A DNA stretch of 64,000 nt from assembly GCF_016865255.1 (NCBI RefSeq), contig NZ_CP033381.1, forward strand, positions 992,001-1,056,000. Reading direction: 5' to 3'. A program made the translations under genes and the position numbers. The notes beneath the pieces were generated by a model. The model was not told the DNA's origin. It did no database searches and saw only the letters and a program-made list of their open reading frames with translations. The stretch's first letter is position 1; every line of letters starts with the position of its first letter. This document shows, one piece after another, positions 9,126 through 18,550 of this stretch. Source of the stretch: Methylomonas sp. LW13 (GTDB taxonomy: Bacteria > Pseudomonadota > Gammaproteobacteria > Methylococcales > Methylomonadaceae).

Positions 9126-9689
9126 ATGGCTATCGGACAAGCGGCAGCGGATTTTGCGACTTTGCTGAACAGCAGCGTATTTACAGACGCGCAGGGCCAA
9201 ACCCTGGACGGCGAATCGGTGATACAGCAATTGCTTGCCGAGTTTGCCAGAGTCCGCGACCAGCAGGCTAAGATCATGGTGCTGGGCAACGGTGGCAGCG
9301 CGGCGATTGCCAGTCATGTGATTACCGACTTGCGGAATGTTGGCGGCTTGTGCGCCTTGACCTTACACGAAGCCGCGCCCTTGACGTGTTTTACTAACGA
9401 CTTCGGTTACGAGCAGGCCTTTGCCAAACAAATTACCGCGTTTGCGAATCCGGACGATTTATTGATCGCAATCAGCAGTTCCGGCCAATCCTTGAATATC
9501 GTCAACGCGGTACAAGCTGCCAACGCCAAAGGCTTGCCGGTCATGACGCTAAGTGGCTTTAAGTCCGACAATCCGCTCCGTAAACTGGGGCGCTGGAATT
9601 GCTGGCTGGACAGCAGTCATTACGGCATGGTCGAGTTGGGGCATCTCTTCGTGTTGCACCATATTACCGATCATCTGCTCAGGAAATAA
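9126..9689 (+). CDS. SIS-domain sugar-phosphate isomerase (GmhA-like)
   Basis: 187 residues, a single SIS domain: LGNGGSAAIASH phosphate loop, then ISSSGQSLN and a final ELGHLFVLHHITDHL helix comparable with the metal-binding end of GmhA. GmhA converts sedoheptulose 7-phosphate to D-glycero-D-manno-heptose 7-phosphate. Here the residue matching the GmhA Glu after the phosphate loop appears to be Asp, so the substrate may differ. The start is ATG 9126 with the strong site GGGAGGAG just upstream. The next gene carries the kinase and nucleotidyltransferase steps of a heptose-like route. Confidence 0.8.
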   Translation: MAIGQAAADFATLLNSSVFTDAQGQTLDGESVIQQLLAEFARVRDQQAKIMVLGNGGSAAIASHVITDLRNVGGLCALTLHEAAPLTCFTNDFGYEQAFAKQITAFANPDDLLIAISSSGQSLNIVNAVQAANAKGLPVMTLSGFKSDNPLRKLGRWNCWLDSSHYGMVELGHLFVLHHITDHLLRK

Positions 9690-9693
9690 GCTC

Positions 9694-11214
9694 ATGTCCA
9701 CGGAAAAAATTGTCTCCATCGAACAACTGGCGCAGCGTGCCGCCGAACTGAAAGCGCAAGGCAAAACCGTGGCTTTATGCCATGGGACTTTTGATTTACT
9801 GCACATTGGCCATATCCGTCATTTGCAAAGCGGAGCAAGGCAGGCAGATGCATTATTGGTTAGCGTCACCGCCGACGAATATGTCAATAAAGGCCCCGGT
9901 CGGCCGGTGTTTAATCAATATTTGCGCGCCGAAAACATTGCGGCACTGGCTTGCGTCGATAGTGTGGCGATCAACCATGCGATTACCGCCGTGGAAGTAT
10001 TGGATCAGGTGAAGCCTGATTTATATGTGAAGGGTAGCGATTACAAAAGTACCAGCGACGATCTGACCGGCAATATCCAGCACGAAAAAGACGCCGTGGA
10101 ACGGCACGGCGGCAGGATTTACTTTACCGACGAATTGACGTCCAGCTCAACGCGCTTATTGAACGAGTATTTTGAGGTGTTCTCCCCGGAAATCTCAGCG
10201 TACCTGGATCAGTTCAAGGAAACGGTCGGCGCCAACGAGATTATCGACAAACTCAAGGCCTTAAGCGGTTTGAATGTACTGGTGGTCGGCGAAGCGATAG
10301 TCGACGAATACCATTACACCTCCCCCTTGGGCCAAACAGGCAAAGGCAACGTGTTTTCAGTGAAATACAATGATTACGAACGCTTTGCCGGCGGCGCTAT
10401 CGCGGTGGCGAATCACGTAGCGGAATTTGCCCATAATGTCACGTTGCTTTCGGGCCTGGGCGCCACGAAAAGCCACGAAGATTTTATTCGTACCAATTTG
10501 AACCCGGCGATTGATCCGGTGTTCTTCTTCAGTCAGGATCGGCCGACGATTGTGAAGCGACGCTATGTCGATGCCGACATCGCCAAGTTATTTGAAGTGT
10601 ATTTTTATAACGATGCGCCGTTGCCGGAGGACACCAATCGCAAGATCGTGGCTTGGCTGGACAAACATTTGCGCGATTACGATGTGGTGATCGTACCGGA
10701 TTTCGGCAACGGCTTTATCTCCAATCAAATGGTCGCGGCCTTGTCCAAAGGCGCTAAATATCTGGCGGTGAATGCGCAGGTTAACAGCGGCAATCGGGGG
10801 TACCACTTGATCACGCGGTATCCGAACGCAGACTTCTTGTCGTTAAACGAACCGGAATTGCGGTTGGCGAGCCACGATAGAGGTGCTGCCATTGAGGAAT
10901 TGGCCGGCCAGTTGGCCGACAAATTAAGTGCCCAGCACATCGCCATCACCCGCGGTACTAAAGGCGCGTTGATGCTGGATCAAACCAAAACGGCTTACAA
11001 GATTCCCGCGTTGTCCTCCAAAGTGGTGGATCGCATCGGTGCCGGCGATGCCTTTCTGTCTGTGGCCGGCTTGTGTTTGGGCGGCGGCTTGTCACCGGAG
11101 CAAGCCTTGTTCGCCGGTAGCGCCGCGGCCGCACTGGATGTGCAGATTGTATGTAACCGCGAACCGGTGCGGGCAGTGGCTTTATTCAAATACATCACTA
11201 CCTTGTTGAAATGA
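9694..11214 (+). CDS. Nucleotidyltransferase-PfkB kinase fusion, reversed HldE order
   Basis: 506 residues. Residues about 1-160 are a cytidylyltransferase-like domain (ALCHGTFDLLHIGHIRHLQ, residues 28-46; SSSTRLLNEYF near its end). Residues about 185-506 are a PfkB/ribokinase-type kinase (GGAIAVANHVAEF; GAGDAF with catalytic Asp452). In heptose enzyme HldE the kinase comes first and the nucleotidyltransferase second; here the order is reversed. Expected activity: phosphorylation of a sugar phosphate at C1 and transfer of NMP to give an NDP-sugar, after the isomerase encoded 4 bp upstream. It overlaps the next gene in an ATGA. The start is ATG 9694; an in-frame extension to 9553 would overlap the SIS gene. 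Confidence 0.85.
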   Translation: MSTEKIVSIEQLAQRAAELKAQGKTVALCHGTFDLLHIGHIRHLQSGARQADALLVSVTADEYVNKGPGRPVFNQYLRAENIAALACVDSVAINHAITAVEVLDQVKPDLYVKGSDYKSTSDDLTGNIQHEKDAVERHGGRIYFTDELTSSSTRLLNEYFEVFSPEISAYLDQFKETVGANEIIDKLKALSGLNVLVVGEAIVDEYHYTSPLGQTGKGNVFSVKYNDYERFAGGAIAVANHVAEFAHNVTLLSGLGATKSHEDFIRTNLNPAIDPVFFFSQDRPTIVKRRYVDADIAKLFEVYFYNDAPLPEDTNRKIVAWLDKHLRDYDVVIVPDFGNGFISNQMVAALSKGAKYLAVNAQVNSGNRGYHLITRYPNADFLSLNEPELRLASHDRGAAIEELAGQLADKLSAQHIAITRGTKGALMLDQTKTAYKIPALSSKVVDRIGAGDAFLSVAGLCLGGGLSPEQALFAGSAAAALDVQIVCNREPVRAVALFKYITTLLK

Positions 11215-12239
11215 CAGACATGAACCTTACGCCTGCCGATTTGAAGCAGCTGTATTATCAAATGTTGCGCATCCGCCGAGTCGAGGAAGCGATTGCCCGG
11301 CGCTATGCCGAACAGCAAATGCGTTGTCCCACCCATCTTTGCATCGGCGAAGAAGCTATTGCTGTCGGGGTCTGTGCACATTTGACCAACCAGGACAAGG
11401 TGTTCAGCAATCATCGCGGCCACGGCCATTATTTGGCTAAAGGCGGTGATTTGCCGCGCCTGCTGGCGGAGTTGTACGGCTATGCCGAAGGCTGCTGCGG
11501 CGGCCGGGGTGGGTCGATGCATTTGACCGACCTGGAAGCCGGGTTTGTTGCGTCCACGCCTATCGTCGGCGGCACCGTGCCATTAGCCGCCGGTTATGCC
11601 TGGGCCGAGCAGATGAAAAAATCCGGCGCCGCACAGGGATGTGCCAGTGTCGCGAGAGGCAGGATGCCGGAAGCGACCAACGTCGTGGTGATTTTCTTCG
11701 GCGATGGCTGTTTTGAAGAAGGCGTGATGCACGAAACGATGAATTTTGCGGTATTAAAAAAGCTACCGTTGCTGTTTGTCTGCGAGAACAACCAATACTC
11801 GGTGATGACACCGTTGGCAGAACGCCAACCCAAACGCGATATTTATAAAATAGCCGCCGCCCACGGCTTAAACGCGGTTAGCGGCGACGGTAATCGGGTC
11901 GATGAAGTATATGAACTGGCGCGAATAGCGGTTGGCAACACTAGGAATGGCTTGGGCCCGCAGTTTTTGGAATTGCATACTCACCGCTGGCCGGAGCATT
12001 GCGGACCTAATGAAGATGACGACTTAGGCTATCGCCGCCCCGGTGAATTGGCCGAGTGGAAATTGCGCTGCCCGCTACTGCAAACCCGGCAGGCCTTGCT
12101 TGACGCGCAGTTGAGTGATGATGCCGAACTAACGCAAATGGAAACCCGCTTGGCCGAGGAAATTGAACAAGCTTTTGCTTGGGCTTTGCAAGGCACACGT
12201 CCGACTGTCGATAGCATGAGGCAACATCTGTATGCGTGA
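11211..12239 (+). CDS. TPP-dependent dehydrogenase E1 alpha-type subunit
   Basis: 342 residues of the pyruvate/acetoin/branched-chain 2-oxoacid dehydrogenase E1 alpha family. The TPP-Mg motif is intact: GDGCFEEGVMHETMNFA (starting near residue 164) to CENNQYSV. Other family marks are HRGHGHYLAKGGD and GGRGGSMHLTD. It pairs with the E1 beta gene that overlaps its 3' end. No E2 or E3 gene is nearby, so it is unlikely to be an ordinary oxoacid dehydrogenase complex. In this cluster it may transfer or remove a two-carbon or acyl unit during sugar synthesis (inference). It starts in an ATGA overlap with the fusion gene. Confidence 0.85.
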   Translation: MTDMNLTPADLKQLYYQMLRIRRVEEAIARRYAEQQMRCPTHLCIGEEAIAVGVCAHLTNQDKVFSNHRGHGHYLAKGGDLPRLLAELYGYAEGCCGGRGGSMHLTDLEAGFVASTPIVGGTVPLAAGYAWAEQMKKSGAAQGCASVARGRMPEATNVVVIFFGDGCFEEGVMHETMNFAVLKKLPLLFVCENNQYSVMTPLAERQPKRDIYKIAAAHGLNAVSGDGNRVDEVYELARIAVGNTRNGLGPQFLELHTHRWPEHCGPNEDDDLGYRRPGELAEWKLRCPLLQTRQALLDAQLSDDAELTQMETRLAEEIEQAFAWALQGTRPTVDSMRQHLYA

Positions 12240-13305
12240 AGTAGAGACGATGACTTATGGTGAGGCAATCCGCGAGGCTTTGGACGATGCTTTGGCCCAA
12301 TATCCGGAAATGTTGCTGATTGGTGAAGGTGTGCCGGACCCGAAGACCATCTTTGCCACAACCCAGGGTTTACGGGAGAAATACGGCGCGGAGCGGGTAT
12401 TGGATATGCCGTTGGCGGAAAACGGCATGACTGGTATTTGTATCGGCGCAGCCTTGGCCGGCATGCGGCCGGTGCTGGTACATCAGCGTATCGATTTTGC
12501 CTTGCTGTCGGTCGATCAGTTGATCAATAACGCCGCCAAGTGGCATTACATGTTTGACGGCCAACAAAAAGTGCCGTTGGTAATTCGCGTCATCATTGGT
12601 CGCGGTTGGGGGCAGGGGCCGCAACATTCGCAAAGTCTGCAAGCCATGTTTGCGCAAGTGCCGGGCTTGAAAGTGGTGATGCCGACCACGGCTGGCGATG
12701 CCTACCATTTTATGCTGGAGGCGATTGCCGATAACAATCCGGTGCTGTTTATCGAACACCGCTGGTTACACCATGTCCAAGGTGAGGTCGACAAACTTCG
12801 TCCGGCGGCCGGGTTGTCCGGCGCGGCTTTGCTGCGGCAAGGCACCGATATTACCTTGGCAGCATTCTCGCACATGAGCATAGAAGCCTTGAAAGCCGCC
12901 ACGGTATTGGCAAGGTATGGTGTCGACGCCGAAGTCTTGGATATGCGTTGCGTCAGCAGCTTGGATGTGGATAGCGTTGCCGGATCGCTGGCAAAAACCG
13001 GCGGCAAATTGCTAGTAGCGGATTGCGCGCCGGAAATGGCGTCAATTGGTCATCAGTTGCTATCCAAACTGGTGTTGGCCCATGGACATGGTTTACAACA
13101 AGCGCCGCGCTTGATTGCTTATCCCAACCATCCGGTGCCGACCTCGCATTTTGTCGCCAACGAGTACTATCCTGGCGCCGAGCAGATCGCCTGTGCCGTG
13201 TTGGACATGGTGGGTCGATCAGAATTAACAGCCTCGGTAATCGGCGCTTTGCAGTCCGACTTGCCCAAAGATCAACCCGACCGCAGCTTCGTCGGCCCGT
13301 TTTAA
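12232..13305 (+). CDS. TPP-dependent dehydrogenase E1 beta-type subunit
   Basis: 357 residues of the transketolase-like E1 beta family: YGEAIREALDDAL at the N-terminus, MPLAENGMTGICIGAALAGMRPV (shared with acetoin and pyruvate E1 beta), RGWGQGPQHSQSLQ and a transketolase C-terminal domain from about residue 200. It should form the alpha2beta2 enzyme with the preceding gene. The C-terminus is followed by a short Asp- and Pro-rich tail (SDLPKDQPDRSFVGPF). The start is ATG 12232, inside the end of the alpha gene, or ATG 12250. It is followed 23 bp later by a radical SAM gene. Confidence 0.85.
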   Translation: MREVETMTYGEAIREALDDALAQYPEMLLIGEGVPDPKTIFATTQGLREKYGAERVLDMPLAENGMTGICIGAALAGMRPVLVHQRIDFALLSVDQLINNAAKWHYMFDGQQKVPLVIRVIIGRGWGQGPQHSQSLQAMFAQVPGLKVVMPTTAGDAYHFMLEAIADNNPVLFIEHRWLHHVQGEVDKLRPAAGLSGAALLRQGTDITLAAFSHMSIEALKAATVLARYGVDAEVLDMRCVSSLDVDSVAGSLAKTGGKLLVADCAPEMASIGHQLLSKLVLAHGHGLQQAPRLIAYPNHPVPTSHFVANEYYPGAEQIACAVLDMVGRSELTASVIGALQSDLPKDQPDRSFVGPF

Positions 13306-13328
13306 CGCATTGAACAGAGCATCAAACC

Positions 13329-14720
13329 ATGGCTAAAACAGAACAAACCAATCGTTTCGGCAACAGCGCCGTGACTGATATACCCGACAATGTGCCGATG
13401 TTCAGCCAGCCCGGGCATAAACTGCGGACCTCCAACAATATTGTCGACCGTAGCGCTTTGTCGAATGACTACCAGGTTATCGACACCAGCCAGTTGGCTA
13501 AATTGCCCGGACAGAAATTACAGAGCATTTCCCACGACGATCAAGAAGGCATCATTCGTCTGGAAGCGGGGAGCGAGCATGAACAACACGTTCCCAACCA
13601 GTTCACCGGCCCCAGTTTTCGCACCCAGCGAGAACGCTTCCGTTTCGACGGACACAAAATGATGCATCATTTGGATAGGGTGCAGGCCTGGCAAAACGGC
13701 CAGCGCTTTGCGCCGGTGCATATCGATATGGGGCTGACCAAGTTTTGCAACACGGCTTGCCTGTATTGCTACGCGGTGGTACAGAACATGACCAAGGGCA
13801 CCATGATTGGCCGCGAAGCGCTGCTCAATTTTGTCCGCGACTGCGGCAAATTGGGTGTCCGTTCTTTGGGGTTCATCGGCGACGGCGAACCGACGCTCAA
13901 CCCCACTCTCTACGACGCCACCGTGCTGGCCGGTGAATTAGGTATCGATACCGCAATGGCCACTAACGGCATTTTGTTGGACATGGATCGCGCCCACGAT
14001 TTGCTGAAAAACATGAGCTACATCCGCTTTAATCTATCCGCCGGTACCCCGGAAGGCTTCAGGCGAGTGCATCAATCCAAGGAAGTCAATTTTCACTTGT
14101 TGATCGACAAGATTCGCGAACTGGTGAAGATCAAAAAAGCCAACAACTATAAATGTACACTGGGCTTGCAGATGGTGTTAATCCCGGAATGCTTCGACGA
14201 AGTGCTGGCGGAAGCCAAACTGGGCGCCGAATTGGGTGTGGATTATTTCGTGATCAAGCATTGCTCGGATTCCGAGTACAAGGAAATTGGTATCGATTAC
14301 GACGCCTACTTAAAAATCGGCGATGTCCTGAAACAAGCTGAAGCTCTGAGTACGGACAGCTATGTGGTCCAGGCCAAATGGAACAAAATCAACGCCGCCG
14401 GCGAAACCAATCTATACAAGGACGGCTACCGCAAATACGACCAATGTTTCGGCACACCGTTTTTATTGCAGATTTCCGGCAACGGCAAAATCTATCCTTG
14501 CGGGCCGTTTTTCAATAAAGAGCGTTTTTACATAGGCGATTTGCACACCGATTCCTTTTACGACTTGGTTGCCACCAGCGAACGCTACTGGCAGGTGCAT
14601 AAAGATGTGGCCGAATCGGTGGATGTGCATAAAGACTGCGCCATCGGCTGCCGGCAGGATTATGTGAACAAGTTTTTGTGGGATTTGAAGAATCCGCCGG
14701 AACACATCAACTTCATTTGA
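13329..14720 (+). CDS. Radical SAM/SPASM-type enzyme with N-terminal extension
   Basis: 463 residues. The radical SAM motif is CNTACLYC (Cys140, Cys144, Cys147), preceded by about 125 residues with no recognised domain. GDGEPTLNP and ATNGILLD match the SAM-binding barrel. C-terminal cysteines (QCFGTPF, YPCGPFF, KDCAIGCRQDY) form a SPASM-like auxiliary cluster region. It ends in EHINFI, close to the AHINFI end of the enzyme at 7019, so the two are diverged relatives or act on related substrates. The reaction is unknown; the context suggests sugar or glycan chemistry. Confidence 0.85.
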   Translation: MAKTEQTNRFGNSAVTDIPDNVPMFSQPGHKLRTSNNIVDRSALSNDYQVIDTSQLAKLPGQKLQSISHDDQEGIIRLEAGSEHEQHVPNQFTGPSFRTQRERFRFDGHKMMHHLDRVQAWQNGQRFAPVHIDMGLTKFCNTACLYCYAVVQNMTKGTMIGREALLNFVRDCGKLGVRSLGFIGDGEPTLNPTLYDATVLAGELGIDTAMATNGILLDMDRAHDLLKNMSYIRFNLSAGTPEGFRRVHQSKEVNFHLLIDKIRELVKIKKANNYKCTLGLQMVLIPECFDEVLAEAKLGAELGVDYFVIKHCSDSEYKEIGIDYDAYLKIGDVLKQAEALSTDSYVVQAKWNKINAAGETNLYKDGYRKYDQCFGTPFLLQISGNGKIYPCGPFFNKERFYIGDLHTDSFYDLVATSERYWQVHKDVAESVDVHKDCAIGCRQDYVNKFLWDLKNPPEHINFI

Positions 14721-14737
14721 TTGCGCTGGAATGCACG

Positions 14738-17700
14738 ATGAATTCGGCGGTTAAGGACATATTTTTTCTGAATATAGAGGACGCCTACGCGGAGGCGTCC
14801 AAGCAACAGAGCATCGTGGATGAATCCGGCAGTGTGCGCCGGCAATATTGCTATTACGACGGGCTGTTGACCGATATTGTATTGCCGAATTTTATTCAGG
14901 TCTCCGCCGACAAGTTTGTCGAGTTTTTTTCGCACAACTCATTACCGATACCGCAACTGATCGCCATTTCTCAAGACGGCGCCGTACATTTCAACGACAT
15001 GCCCCGGGATGTCATTGACGAAGTGATGCAGTACCGCAGTCAATATCGCGTGCCGGAGTATGTGCATTTCGATACCTATTTTATCGATCCGCTCCAGGCG
15101 TTAAACGTGGCAAAGCAGGCCAATCGAGTTTCCTGCGGCCATCCCACCATAGACGGTTTGCAGATTTGCTATTACCGGGGCGAGTTGCCCGAATCGGACT
15201 TACCGAACTTGATACATCTGGAATTGCCGGATTACGAGGAATTTTTCATCCGCTCCCGTTTGCGTATTCCGGAAAATATTGATATTCCCGACGGCTTGGA
15301 AGAGGAGGTTAAGGCCGCCATCCGGCAGGATATTGCCGCAGCCGGTGAATCGATCAAGCGCAGGCGCCTGTGGTTGATCCAACAATTGCTGAACAAAGCC
15401 AAGGCCTTGCCACCGCGTTGGGTCGGCAATCGGCCGCCGCGGATATTTATCCCGACGAGTCGTTTGACCACCGTTATGCAATATAGCTCGCAAGGCTTGG
15501 CCAAGGCCTTTGCCGCTCTGGGTTGGGAGGTGCTGTTTTACATTCAGGATAACGATATGGAAGGCAGCAATATGGTCGATATGCTCGAAAAGTATATCGA
15601 TTTCGACCCGCATGCCTGCTTGTATGTCAATAGCTTGAACAACAGTTTCATGCACGACGATATTGTCAATATCGTCTGGTGGCAGGATTTGATGCCGCAA
15701 TTGAAGGATTCGCAGCCGCTGAAATGGCGAGCCCGGGATTTCAATTTTTCGATTTCGCCGTTGTTTGATCGTTATCTGGAGCAACGCCAGGCCGCCTTGG
15801 TGCAACGCTTACATTTTGTGATAGACGATGTGGTGTTTCATGCCGGTAACAATCAGGCGCGAGCCGACAAGATTGTGTTTATCGGCAGCTCCTATCTGCC
15901 GGTGATCAATATCGACAATAGCCAACATCAGCAGGCTTTGGATAGCTTGATTGCGGCGATGGAATCCGGCGCTTGCTTTGACGAAGCGAGCGTGCGGCAA
16001 ATTGCCGAGGCCAGCGGGCTAAGTTATGAATTTGTGTTCTGGAAATTACTGCATTATGTAATTCGCGATTATTCGGTGAAGTGGCTGTGTGCCGATCCTG
16101 GTCTGCCGGTGGATGTTTACGGACGCTACTGGGATCAGGATGCCGAGGTGGCACCGTTTTATCGAGGCGAATTGCCGCACGGCGAAGCGGTGGCGGAGGT
16201 TTACCGTTCCACCCGCTATGCTTTGGTTTGCCATCCGTTCGAAATCAATTCGCAGAGGTTGGCTGAAGCGGCCGCTTGCGGTTGTATCCCGGTGGTTTAC
16301 GATTGCCGGGATGTGGCCGAGCCGCCGTATTGGGATGACTATTGCTTGTTCTTCAAGACGGCCGATCAGTTGCGCAACATTCTGCATAAGCGCTTGCAAC
16401 CGGTCAAGGCGCCGGAAGGTTTGGCCGCGCAATTTACCTATCGGGCCGCTGCCGAACGCTTGATCGAGCTGAGCGACTTGCGTTTGTTGGCTAAAGTGGC
16501 TGAGCCCGCACCGGAGCCAGTCGCCCTGTTGCCGGAACTGTTCGGCGATAAGTTGCATGTGCTTGCCGGCGCGGAATTTGGCTCGGAAACTTTTTTGGCA
16601 CAGTTGCAAACCAATCTGGCTTGCCTGGCCAAGCATCGCCCGGCTTTGCACGAAGCCCTGTTGGCAGCTTGGTCGCAACAGCCTATTACGATCTTCGTTG
16701 ATCAGGCTATACGCGGTGAGTACTGGCGGGTATCGGTAGCGCAGGCTGGCGAACAAATCTATCGCCTGGATAACATCGCCTTGTTCGAACACAGACGCCT
16801 GATTGCCGAAAATGCGCAAACGATGACCCGGGAAAATACCTGCTGTTATGCGCTGGTCGGTTTGGGTGCCGGTTACGAATTGTTGGCGGCGTTCCGCGCC
16901 ACCGAGTCGCCGATTCCGGAAATGGCGGAATTTGAGGTGCCGGTGTATTTGATCGAAACCAAGCCGGCCGTATGGTTGTTAAATTTGCTGTTGCATGACC
17001 TTCAGCCGTTGCTGGCGGCCGGGCGTCTGCGGATTTTTTCCGACCTCGCAGCGGAGGCTGATTTAACCGCCGAGTTTTCGAAGTTCGAAGCAGCCTTGCC
17101 GGATATGTTGTTCAATCCGGACCCCGACGCCGCTATCAGCTCAGTGCGCGTTTATCAGCTGTCGGTCGAGGCAAAGCAGGCCCGCGCCGAACGGCATGCC
17201 GCTAATTTGCGACAAGTTGCTGACTACTATCAGAGCATCAGCAGCGAACAGTGGCGGAAAAAATTCAGCGCGGAAAAAGTTGGCGAATTGCGGGTAATGG
17301 GCTTTATCTCGCGCTTTTCCAGCTTTTTGAAATACTGCATGCGCGACTGGCTGGACGGTTTTCAAAGATTGGGTGCGACGGTGCTACTGTGTAGCGAAAC
17401 AGAAAATTATTATCTAACCAACATCGAGCATCTGATTGACGAGATTAACCGCTTCAAACCGGACTTGATTTTAACCATAGACCATTTTCGGCATGAATTT
17501 GAAGGTATCCCGGCAACTGTTCCTTTTGTAAATTGGATACAGGATATGTTGCCGAATATTCGCTTCAATGAAATGGCGCCCGGTCCGTTTGATTTGAATT
17601 TTGTGTTTGCTCGGCGCTGGCTGAGTTTCAACACGCTGCCCTTGTACGGTGACTACCCGCTGCAGTTTTTACCTTTGGGATTCAATGACAGCCAATATTA

Positions 17701-18550
17701 CCCGCTGGAGGAAGAAACCATTGATTGCGACGTGTTGCTGGTCAGTCATTTGGAGGCGCCAGGCAAAACTTTACAACCTCTGCGCGACCCTACTTTGGAT
17801 ATGAGCTTGCTTGAGCAAGAAGACGCTATGCTTCGAAGCGGTGCACTGAATTTGGCACGGTTGCGCGAGTTGTACGCCGTGCTCGAACGCCACTGTGCAT
17901 CAATGACGATGGCTGAATTCGAGGAGTTTTGCACAGTGCATCCCGGCAAAACCATTGCTGATTTTCGCGCATTGTTTGCCGGCAACGGCTATTCACTGAG
18001 CGACGAGGTAGTCGAGTTGTTGCTATGCATAAAAGGCAACCGTCTGCATTGCGAGTATTTGAATCGCATGAAATATTGGCCCATCCAGCTATTGATGGAT
18101 GCTTTTCCGAACTTGAAAATTCAACTTTACGGTAAGCATTGGGAGGCATATCCGGCGTTTGCCGACTTGGCCCGTGGCGTCGCTGAAAACGGTACGGCGC
18201 TAAACCGCATCATGCAACGGGCTAAAATTTGTTTGAACGCCAATCCCGGTGTCACGCTGCACATGCGGGCCTTGGAAATCATCTCCGCCGGCCGATTTAT
18301 GTTGTCTAGGCAGATGCTTTACGACGGCTCGCCGTTGCGCGAGTTCTTCGATGCTGACGCCGTCGTGCTGTATGACGACGAAGCCGATTTGCTAGCCAAA
18401 GCCGCGTATTACTTGAATAACTCGGAGGCCCGCAAGCAGGTTGCCGCCAATGCGCTGCGCGGACTGGACGCCAAATTGTCTTATCGTGCTGTGGCTAAGC
18501 GTGTCTTGACGGCAGCGGGTCAACGGTTTTCTAAGTTGGCGGTGGCATGA
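14738..18550 (+). CDS. Giant two-unit glycosyltransferase (CgeB-like)
   Basis: 1270 residues. The first ~230 have no recognised fold. A GT-B-like unit follows at about 235-590 (FIPTSRLTTVMQYSSQGLAK; YRSTRYALVCHPFEINSQRLAEAAACG). A linker of about 250 residues leads to a second unit at about 850-1265 with a DUF3880/CgeB look (KPDLILTIDHFRHEF; NLKIQLYGKHWEAYP; RAKICLNANPGVTLHMRALEIISAG). Both units show a donor-site element in which a short 'LN or H-E-xx-S' segment precedes a helix with A-C/S-G. It probably adds two sugars, or one sugar repeatedly, to the flagellar glycan. Start chosen at ATG 14738; the frame runs back into the previous gene. Confidence 0.75.
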   Translation: MNSAVKDIFFLNIEDAYAEASKQQSIVDESGSVRRQYCYYDGLLTDIVLPNFIQVSADKFVEFFSHNSLPIPQLIAISQDGAVHFNDMPRDVIDEVMQYRSQYRVPEYVHFDTYFIDPLQALNVAKQANRVSCGHPTIDGLQICYYRGELPESDLPNLIHLELPDYEEFFIRSRLRIPENIDIPDGLEEEVKAAIRQDIAAAGESIKRRRLWLIQQLLNKAKALPPRWVGNRPPRIFIPTSRLTTVMQYSSQGLAKAFAALGWEVLFYIQDNDMEGSNMVDMLEKYIDFDPHACLYVNSLNNSFMHDDIVNIVWWQDLMPQLKDSQPLKWRARDFNFSISPLFDRYLEQRQAALVQRLHFVIDDVVFHAGNNQARADKIVFIGSSYLPVINIDNSQHQQALDSLIAAMESGACFDEASVRQIAEASGLSYEFVFWKLLHYVIRDYSVKWLCADPGLPVDVYGRYWDQDAEVAPFYRGELPHGEAVAEVYRSTRYALVCHPFEINSQRLAEAAACGCIPVVYDCRDVAEPPYWDDYCLFFKTADQLRNILHKRLQPVKAPEGLAAQFTYRAAAERLIELSDLRLLAKVAEPAPEPVALLPELFGDKLHVLAGAEFGSETFLAQLQTNLACLAKHRPALHEALLAAWSQQPITIFVDQAIRGEYWRVSVAQAGEQIYRLDNIALFEHRRLIAENAQTMTRENTCCYALVGLGAGYELLAAFRATESPIPEMAEFEVPVYLIETKPAVWLLNLLLHDLQPLLAAGRLRIFSDLAAEADLTAEFSKFEAALPDMLFNPDPDAAISSVRVYQLSVEAKQARAERHAANLRQVADYYQSISSEQWRKKFSAEKVGELRVMGFISRFSSFLKYCMRDWLDGFQRLGATVLLCSETENYYLTNIEHLIDEINRFKPDLILTIDHFRHEFEGIPATVPFVNWIQDMLPNIRFNEMAPGPFDLNFVFARRWLSFNTLPLYGDYPLQFLPLGFNDSQYYPLEEETIDCDVLLVSHLEAPGKTLQPLRDPTLDMSLLEQEDAMLRSGALNLARLRELYAVLERHCASMTMAEFEEFCTVHPGKTIADFRALFAGNGYSLSDEVVELLLCIKGNRLHCEYLNRMKYWPIQLLMDAFPNLKIQLYGKHWEAYPAFADLARGVAENGTALNRIMQRAKICLNANPGVTLHMRALEIISAGRFMLSRQMLYDGSPLREFFDADAVVLYDDEADLLAKAAYYLNNSEARKQVAANALRGLDAKLSYRAVAKRVLTAAGQRFSKLAVA

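Noticed and set aside
11211-13305. Reading the E1 alpha/beta pair as part of acetoin catabolism
   Set aside because: No E2, E3, acetoin regulator or lipoate genes are nearby and the genes are embedded in a sugar and glycosyltransferase operon.
16046-16819. 257-codon frame antisense to the giant glycosyltransferase
   Set aside because: No motif, no ribosome binding site, lies wholly inside a well-supported gene.
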